DNA from: a virus
Reading direction: 5' to 3' (one strand)
DNA: 36,834 bases
IMG/VR virus record: IMGVR_UViG_3300030098_006480
Span: 1-36,834 of that record
Positions 30,550-36,834 of this stretch are shown piece by piece. The notes below the pieces were generated by a model. It had not been told where the DNA came from. It did not search any database and worked only from the letters and a program-made list of their open reading frames with translations. The translations under genes and the position numbers were made by a program. The number at the start of each line of letters is the position of its first letter. Position 1 is the first letter of the stretch.

Positions 30550-32641
30550 GATACAAGTTAAATTTGAAGCTGTTGGTGCGAAGGCTCTTGTTCATGCAAT
30601 AAAACAACTCCATGCTTCGCAAGTTTTAGTAGAAAAAGGTGCTAGAGCTTACAATCGAGAGTTAAAAAAATTAAATATTAATCAAAAAAAACAACAAGAG
30701 TTTGCAATATTTGGAACTAAAAATAACCGACTACTTTCTAATAGCTTTGCAACTCTTCGTTCTAAATTACTATTAGCTGCATTTGCTACAGCTTTATTTA
30801 CAAGAACTGTAGGTGCAGCAATTCAAGCAGCCTCAGAGCAGCAACTAGCAGAGTTAAAGTTAGAAAATGCTTTAGGCAGGGTATCGCTTTCATTGTTAGA
30901 AAATGCTTCAGCTTTACAGCAAGTTACTCGTTTTGGAGATGAGGCTATAATTTCAGTTCAAGCTCTTATTGGTTCTTTTATAAGAGATGATGATGTTATA
31001 AAATCTCTAACAGGAGCTACATTGGATTTAGCTGCTGCCAAAGGGATGGATTTAACTGCTGCAGCAGACTTGGTTGCCAAAAGTGTAGGTTCTTCTACAA
31101 ATGCTTTAACTCGATATGGTATTTCTGCAAATGGAGCTGCAAAGTCCACAGAAAGAGCAGAAAGTATAGTAAAAAATATTTCTATATTGTATGGTGGAGC
31201 TGCAAAGAAAGAAGCAGAGGGGTATGCAGGAACTATCGATGGTATGAAAAATGCACTAGGAGATGCTGCCGAGGCTATCGGTGATTTACTTGCACCTTCT
31301 GTTATTTTTATCGCAGAACTATTTAAATCTGCTGCACAAGGTATTGAGTTTTTTACAGATAGGCTTGATATAATGATGGGTAAGGTTGATAAATATTCTA
31401 AAGTTAATAAGATGGCATCAGATAGCAATAAGAAGTTTCAAGATACATTGAACTCTATGACTATGGAAGAGTTAGAAAATTTGGAAATTGGAAAAGAAAT
31501 TTCTAAACAGAAGGAGAAAGATTTAACTGACACAGAGAAAATATTAGAGAAAATCAGGAAAGAACAAGCACTTAAGAAAGAGTCTGAAGTTATCAACGAA
31601 ACAGAAATGAATTTTTTGGATAAGTTTTCAGGGAAACAAGAGAGGCAGAATAAGCTTAAACAGAATACAATTCAAACGATAAGCGCAGGTTTAGCCTTAG
31701 ATAGCGATACAATAAAAATTCAAGATAAAATATTATCACAAGCAGACGATGAAACTCTTAAAAAAACAGCAAATCTTGAAGCTTTAAACCAAGAAATTGA
31801 AGTAAAAAGAAACTTAAACAAAGAAACGAATATAGAGATTGATGTTAAAACTAAAAATGCATTACTTGATGCTGAAAAAGAAAGACGAAGAGCTACTGCA
31901 CAAGAATTAACACAAAAAACTATCTTAGGTCAAGTAGGATTAGCAAATGCAACAAGAACATGGATAGAGGCAAATGAAGAGGCTTTTGAATCTACAGAGG
32001 CTTATGAACTTGCTTTAGGTGGATTGCAATCTGTATTAAAAAAACAACAAATTGCACAATTCCAATTAGCATCAGGAGCTATATCCTCCTTTGGTCAATT
32101 AGCAGAAGCTGCAGGAGCAGGAGCACAATCAGTTGCAAATATACAAGCAGCAGCAGCAGTAGTAGATGCTATAGCTGCAGCGATGAGCTCAAGGGCACAA
32201 ACAGCTAAGATTTTACCACCCCCTGCACCTGATATTGCTTTTGGAGTATCTCTTGTTTCAGGTCTTGCTAAAGCTGCGATGATAAGCCAAGCTGCAGGTA
32301 AGGTTAAATCAGGGAGTGTTAGTGGAGCTTCAAGTGGTGGAGGTACACGACAGATTGTATTTGGGCAACCTGCCCCACAATTTGCAGATGGAGGTTTAAT
32401 TGGTGGAAGACCTCATTCACAAGGTGGAACAATGATAAATGCAGAGAGAGGTGAGTTTATTATGTCAAAAAATGCAGTTGATTCTATTGGTCTTGACACT
32501 TTGAACAACCTTAATCAAGGTGGAACTGCAGTAACTGTGAATGTTTCAGGGAATGTGATGACACAAGATTTCGTAGATAACGATTTAGCAGATGCAATCA
32601 AAGATGCTGTCCGAAGAGGGTCAGACTTTGGGTTAGGATAA
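30533..32641 (+). CDS. Tail tape measure protein
   Basis: 702 residues. A helical N-terminus is followed by a hydrophobic segment (LLLAAFATALFTRTVGAAIQ), a long Ala/Lys/Glu-rich coiled region, and a C-terminus with FADGGLIGGRPHSQGG and ERGEFIMSKNAVDSIG, common in tape measures. By the usual ~0.15 nm per residue rule the tail would be near 105 nm. It overlaps the end of the GT frame by 17 bases, consistent with chaperone-coupled assembly. It is followed directly by the tail-tip gene. Confidence 0.9.
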   Translation: MADQAKIQVKFEAVGAKALVHAIKQLHASQVLVEKGARAYNRELKKLNINQKKQQEFAIFGTKNNRLLSNSFATLRSKLLLAAFATALFTRTVGAAIQAASEQQLAELKLENALGRVSLSLLENASALQQVTRFGDEAIISVQALIGSFIRDDDVIKSLTGATLDLAAAKGMDLTAAADLVAKSVGSSTNALTRYGISANGAAKSTERAESIVKNISILYGGAAKKEAEGYAGTIDGMKNALGDAAEAIGDLLAPSVIFIAELFKSAAQGIEFFTDRLDIMMGKVDKYSKVNKMASDSNKKFQDTLNSMTMEELENLEIGKEISKQKEKDLTDTEKILEKIRKEQALKKESEVINETEMNFLDKFSGKQERQNKLKQNTIQTISAGLALDSDTIKIQDKILSQADDETLKKTANLEALNQEIEVKRNLNKETNIEIDVKTKNALLDAEKERRRATAQELTQKTILGQVGLANATRTWIEANEEAFESTEAYELALGGLQSVLKKQQIAQFQLASGAISSFGQLAEAAGAGAQSVANIQAAAAVVDAIAAAMSSRAQTAKILPPPAPDIAFGVSLVSGLAKAAMISQAAGKVKSGSVSGASSGGGTRQIVFGQPAPQFADGGLIGGRPHSQGGTMINAERGEFIMSKNAVDSIGLDTLNNLNQGGTAVTVNVSGNVMTQDFVDNDLADAIKDAVRRGSDFGLG

Positions 32642-32642
32642 T

Positions 32643-35600
32643 ATGATAGAATTACCAACAAGTTTACAAAGCCATATACAATCAAATAACACCAAATTAT
32701 TTCCTTTAGTTATTATAAAATTAAAGGATAAATATTTAGGATTATCAACAAAGAGATATGATGTCAAGTTGGGAGATGGTAGTTATTTCAATTTCAAACC
32801 TTTAATCGCCAAAGATATTACTATATCTCAAAGTATTGATTTAAAAGCATCTAAGTTTAAAGTATCAACAATTAACCTTTCTATATCTAATTTTATATTT
32901 GAACAGACACGATTCTCTGAATATTTCGAGGATTATTCTATGCTTCAAAGTGATGTTGAGATTTTCTTTGGTGTTGATGGTCAGGTTGGAGATTTTACAG
33001 AGGATTATAAAGAAATAGAAAATGCAACGATTGTATTTAGTGGTGGTATAACCAAAGCATCTCACGATGATAAAAATGTTAGCCTTCAAATTGAGGATAA
33101 GTCTTACTTAAACCTTAAAAACACACAGCTACCCTCTAAAGGATTTGATGATACAGATGCAGAGCTGTTTGATAAATACTTAAACAAGCCTATTCCTATG
33201 GTATATGGAGATGTTGATAAAGCTCCTACAGTTGTAGGTGTAAAAGATTTAATTGAAAATGGTGAGAATTATAGAGGGGTTGTATTTAAAGCCGATTCTT
33301 ATAATTTGAAATCAGTAGATAACGAAGAGAGTTTTGAATCTTATGGTTCGAGAATAGATGATGAAACTAAAAAGGGTGGAAAGTATATTTTTTCTTCTTA
33401 TTTATACAAGCACGATGGAGGTCATATTCCTATTACTCACAGATATGAGAGGAAAGGTACTGACGACCCTACAGATTTTAGCGAGGATGGATATGTAAGG
33501 CAGTATATTCACAATGAATCGAAAAATGAAATACATTTATTAAAAAAAGGGATGAGGCTTCTTGAAGCACCTAAATCTCATGCGAATTTGCTAGATAGTC
33601 AAATAACTATAGGTTCTTGGAATGGAGCTAATCTCAATGATGACCCTACTGTAAAAACTGAAGCACATAAAAAAATTACATATCCTCATTTAATAACAGA
33701 AATACCTAGAGAATTTTCTAAAAAAACAGACGATAGTATTGCTTTCATACATATCCCCCATGGGAATGAGCTTTCAGGAGAAGATGCTGCAACAGGAGCA
33801 AGTAATACTGCAAACCCAACAGGTTTTAGGACTTACAATTATAACACAGGTGCATTTGGCGATAACTTTTACAAACAAACCTTTAAGATATTATATGAGT
33901 CAAATATTTTTGTTAGCTATGCTAGTGGCTCACAGTCTGAAAATGGAAGTGTAGTTAGTGAAGACTCAATAGCTAATTATGACGAAGAGATAGCAACTGA
34001 AGCAGGTCTTTGCTTAACAGCTGAAAGTTCTTTTACTAACGAGGTTAATTCTCACGAAAATTTTACCTTAGATGACAGATTGGAAGTTCCAAACAGAAGT
34101 TCAGGGATTGCGATGAGCATATGGAATCATAAGGTTGGAAATGACTCTACTCATGCAGGGATACGATTAAAGTTAATACCATTGGATTTTTCTTTAGATT
34201 GTAGGACTTTTGTTTTTATGGAGGCATATCAACTTTGCTATGCTAAAAAAAGCACAGCAGAGGTGATTCCTTCAAGAGATTTTTTTGGAGTTTGGTGTTC
34301 TGATGAATTGCAATGGTGCACAGGTTCAGATAATAATGATGGTCGTAAGTTTGAAGATGAGCATGGTGTGTGGCAAGGTGCTCACTACATAGAAGATTCT
34401 AAATGGAAAAAGCAAAACGATGGTCAGGCTTCAGGTCAATACCCTTCGACTATAACAGATATACATCAAGGATTAGGAAGTAGGATTCCTTTTGATGCTT
34501 TTAACAAGACTGATTTTTCAGACAAGATTTACTTTGGATATTCAACAGGATTAACAAGTGTTGATGGAACTCACGATGATATATACTTTGATAATTCTGC
34601 AGGTTCTCGTGGGTCTGTATCAGGAACGAGTAATTATCCGTTGTATAACGATATAAATGGAGGTCATAGAAAAGAATTAATACTTAAAAGTTTGTTTATA
34701 TTTCAACAAGCTGCAGTTGAATTTAAGAGAGATGCTGAATATTTTATAAGTACAAAAGGTCGTTCAGATGTAAATGGTTCAACAAAACTTAAAATTGAAC
34801 ATCCCTCTTTGGATGCTGATTATGAAGAGGCTGATAGTTTTAATCCTTGTGCACAGATATATCATGCTTTAGATGTAGAAGGAATCGTTAGCACTTCAGA
34901 GATAGATTATAATTCTTATAAAGAATCATATGATAGGTTGTCAGGAATATTAACTGCTTTCAGTCAGAGTGAATTCACCTCTTCAGATAGTTTTATAGAA
35001 GAGATAACTAAAAATATTCCTTTATTTTTATCTTATAATAATAAAAATCAAATCAAATTTAATGCTTTAAAGAAATTCTACACTACATCTGATTATAATG
35101 ATAGTTTTGAAGTTAAAGTTCAAGATTTAATATCTTACAAGTTTACACGAAAAGATGCAGAAAATATTACAACTAAAGTAGTGTTTAAGTATAAGTATGA
35201 CTACGGAAAAAATGAAACAAGAAAAACTAATGAAATTACTCTACCTGTTGAATATGATGATGATTATTTTAATTTCTATGGATTGCCAAACGACCACTCT
35301 AAAAGCACTTTAGAGATTGAGGATAAGTTTATTAGAGAGCACAATTCTGCAAGTAATGCTGCAAAAAGGATTTTATATAACAATGCAAACGACCATTTAG
35401 AATTAAGTCTTGACCTCCCTGTTAGATATTTTAATTTAGAGGTGGGAGATTTGATTAGCTTCAAAGAGCTTCCTCAAGGGATTAAGCCTTTTGGAGTTGA
35501 TATTAGAGTTGTTTCAAACCCAAACAAGATTATTCGCTATCCATTGTTTATAGTTACATCAACAAAAAAAGGAATATCTAAAATATCCTTACAAGCAACA

Positions 35601-36834
35601 CAGCTTCATGGGTTAATGAGTATGTCTAACTTCAAGCTAAATCCTAATTATTATGGATTAAATGGATTTATATCTCAAGATTTTGCAGATGATATAGGAG
35701 TTGATGTAGATTATTTGGAATCTCAAATGCAAAAAAGTTATGATATTTTTGCTCCATATGTTCCTATATCAGGATGTACAAATCCTAATGCTATTAATTA
35801 CAATCCTAATGCAGATACAGATGATGGTAGTTGTGTTTTTTCTGAAGATATAACTTTACAATGTGCTCACCCTTATGCAGAGAATTACAATGGAAGCAAT
35901 CTTTCTGATTATATTCCTTCTCCAAACAATGAGGCTTGTAATATAAATTACCCATCATATACAAATTTAGATTTTTTCTTTAAAGCAAAGCTTCAGGAGC
36001 TTGGTGGTGCTATTTATACAAACCCTGATTTCGGTGAGAGTGGGGTTCTTTATTTGCATAATACTCAAGAGCTTGAAGATAAATCATCTATGCACCTTCC
36101 TTTTGGTCAGGCTGTAGATTTTTCTCCCTACGAGATGAATTGGGAATCTGATGTTTGGGATACTATATCTTTAATACTTGCAGTTGAAAACACAAATCCT
36201 CAATCAAATACCTATAATATAGATTTAGATACAGCAGTTATTAAATGGGGTATTAAATTTTTAGACAAAGAATTGAACATAAAAAAAAGGCTTTTAAAAG
36301 ACAATGAAAATAATTACCCTTTTGGTTTTACAGGTGATTTGGATGTTGATGATTATATCCCCTCTAATAGTTGCTCTCAATCAAATCAATTAAGCATCCC
36401 TCTTTTTGCAGGTAGCTATGATTATGAAAATCCTAACGGAGGGTACTATTTTAAATATGCTTTACTTCACTACCTATGGAAAGAATATGATATGGTTGAT
36501 TTAGAAGAACTTGTTGATATTGAAAATAGACCTTATGCTCACTTTCAAATAACAGCTCTTGTTGAAAGTATAGGCAATGATGGTAATTTACAAGACCACA
36601 CATTTTCTTTTTATATTAAAGTTCCATATCCTGAAGAGGTTATTGGAGCAACCATACCTCAACTGCACGAAGATGTGGTAGCAAATGCAGATGTTAATTT
36701 TGATGGAATCACTAATGTGTTAGATGTGGTTCAAACTGTTAATTATGTATTAGGCAATATAGATTTTACAGATGAGCAATTAATCGCTGCAGATATAAAT
36801 AAGGATGGGATTGTTAATATTTTAGATGTAATAA
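32643..36834 (+). CDS. Tail-tip / baseplate-hub protein, allele B (3' end outside window)
   Basis: Starts at ATG 32643 right after the tape measure stop (SD AGGAT). The first 129 codons (MIELPTSLQSHIQSNNTKLF...; YDVKLGDGSYFNFKPLIA) are the N-terminal part missing from the left-end copy. After that it aligns along its length to 1-3670 in frame, with the same hub-like centre, Cys motif (GCTNPNAINY...DDGSC) and dockerin-like C-terminus. The frame is open to the last base. If joined to 3671 it would be 1405 residues, 45 longer than allele A. N-terminal and central parts are conserved; surface-like segments vary most. Confidence 0.75.
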   Translation, partial: MIELPTSLQSHIQSNNTKLFPLVIIKLKDKYLGLSTKRYDVKLGDGSYFNFKPLIAKDITISQSIDLKASKFKVSTINLSISNFIFEQTRFSEYFEDYSMLQSDVEIFFGVDGQVGDFTEDYKEIENATIVFSGGITKASHDDKNVSLQIEDKSYLNLKNTQLPSKGFDDTDAELFDKYLNKPIPMVYGDVDKAPTVVGVKDLIENGENYRGVVFKADSYNLKSVDNEESFESYGSRIDDETKKGGKYIFSSYLYKHDGGHIPITHRYERKGTDDPTDFSEDGYVRQYIHNESKNEIHLLKKGMRLLEAPKSHANLLDSQITIGSWNGANLNDDPTVKTEAHKKITYPHLITEIPREFSKKTDDSIAFIHIPHGNELSGEDAATGASNTANPTGFRTYNYNTGAFGDNFYKQTFKILYESNIFVSYASGSQSENGSVVSEDSIANYDEEIATEAGLCLTAESSFTNEVNSHENFTLDDRLEVPNRSSGIAMSIWNHKVGNDSTHAGIRLKLIPLDFSLDCRTFVFMEAYQLCYAKKSTAEVIPSRDFFGVWCSDELQWCTGSDNNDGRKFEDEHGVWQGAHYIEDSKWKKQNDGQASGQYPSTITDIHQGLGSRIPFDAFNKTDFSDKIYFGYSTGLTSVDGTHDDIYFDNSAGSRGSVSGTSNYPLYNDINGGHRKELILKSLFIFQQAAVEFKRDAEYFISTKGRSDVNGSTKLKIEHPSLDADYEEADSFNPCAQIYHALDVEGIVSTSEIDYNSYKESYDRLSGILTAFSQSEFTSSDSFIEEITKNIPLFLSYNNKNQIKFNALKKFYTTSDYNDSFEVKVQDLISYKFTRKDAENITTKVVFKYKYDYGKNETRKTNEITLPVEYDDDYFNFYGLPNDHSKSTLEIEDKFIREHNSASNAAKRILYNNANDHLELSLDLPVRYFNLEVGDLISFKELPQGIKPFGVDIRVVSNPNKIIRYPLFIVTSTKKGISKISLQATQLHGLMSMSNFKLNPNYYGLNGFISQDFADDIGVDVDYLESQMQKSYDIFAPYVPISGCTNPNAINYNPNADTDDGSCVFSEDITLQCAHPYAENYNGSNLSDYIPSPNNEACNINYPSYTNLDFFFKAKLQELGGAIYTNPDFGESGVLYLHNTQELEDKSSMHLPFGQAVDFSPYEMNWESDVWDTISLILAVENTNPQSNTYNIDLDTAVIKWGIKFLDKELNIKKRLLKDNENNYPFGFTGDLDVDDYIPSNSCSQSNQLSIPLFAGSYDYENPNGGYYFKYALLHYLWKEYDMVDLEELVDIENRPYAHFQITALVESIGNDGNLQDHTFSFYIKVPYPEEVIGATIPQLHEDVVANADVNFDGITNVLDVVQTVNYVLGNIDFTDEQLIAADINKDGIVNILDVI
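33030..36834 (+). repeat. Right-end copy of diverged terminal repeat (tail-tip gene allele B)
   Basis: Aligns with 1-3670: identical at 33030-33106 and 36756-36834, diverged in between, in the same frame throughout. The window ends exactly where the 3' identical flank ends in the copy at 3670, as expected if the true continuation is 3671 onward. Confidence 0.85.

Noticed and set aside
30958-31428. 156-codon antisense frame inside the tape measure gene
   Set aside because: A shadow of the Ala-rich tape measure coding strand; no SD and no independent signal.
1-36834. Diversity-generating retroelement behind the tail-tip variation
   Set aside because: No reverse transcriptase gene and no short template repeat; the differences span the whole gene and are not limited to adenine positions.

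Overview
The window is most of a tailed-phage genome, AT-rich throughout, with clear Shine-Dalgarno sites and densely packed, often ATGA- or TAATG-overlapping genes. A tape measure protein, tail tube, tail terminator-like protein and a G/GT tail-chaperone pair, with no sheath, indicate a siphovirus (long non-contractile tail). Several proteins resemble ones I know from uncultured marine phages: the small structural proteins, the dockerin-bearing tail tip, and the 'GCTNPxAxNY...DDGSC' motif. The host cannot be fixed from sequence. I see no integrase, DNA polymerase, primase or replicative helicase.

The two ends of the window are homologous. Positions 1-3670 and 33030-36834 are two diverged versions of one tail-tip gene, identical for the first 77 and last 79 bases and in the same reading frame. 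The simplest reading is a circular or circularly permuted genome of about 33.0-33.2 kb, with the contig carrying one allele at each end. Under that reading 36834 joins 3671, and 33029 joins 1.

Layout. (i) 1-5502 (+): tail tip and two further virion proteins. (ii) 5503-10321 (-): recombination and nuclease module (NinB-like, PD-(D/E)XK, HNH, Hjc-like resolvase, replication-like protein, ERF annealing protein) plus many tiny zinc-ribbon, basic and paralogous proteins and a Cro-like regulator. (iii) 10322-10954: no convincing gene. It holds three 21-bp iterons, an AT-rich stretch and a strongly structured block; this is the best candidate for an origin or a non-coding RNA. (iv) 10955-13119 (-): early micro-genes, two of them preceded by a repeated three-way-junction RNA leader whose helices differ in sequence but keep their pairing. 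(v) 13120-13809: divergent control region with direct repeats and hairpins. (vi) 13810-18194: small terminase (+) running into an inverted block of MuF-like, neck, portal and large terminase genes (-). (vii) 18304-19759 (+): scaffold and major capsid. (viii) 20307-22893 (+): GH24 endolysin, holin-like membrane proteins and a zinc-ribbon/metallophosphoesterase fusion. (ix) 22890-27134 (+): adhesin or appendage proteins. (x) 27144-32641 (+): connector, tail terminator, tail tube, frameshifted chaperone and tape measure, leading into the tail-tip gene at the right end.

The most unusual items are the two-allele ends, the covarying three-way-junction leaders, the pseudoknot-capable block near 10.7 kb, and the inverted terminase-portal block.
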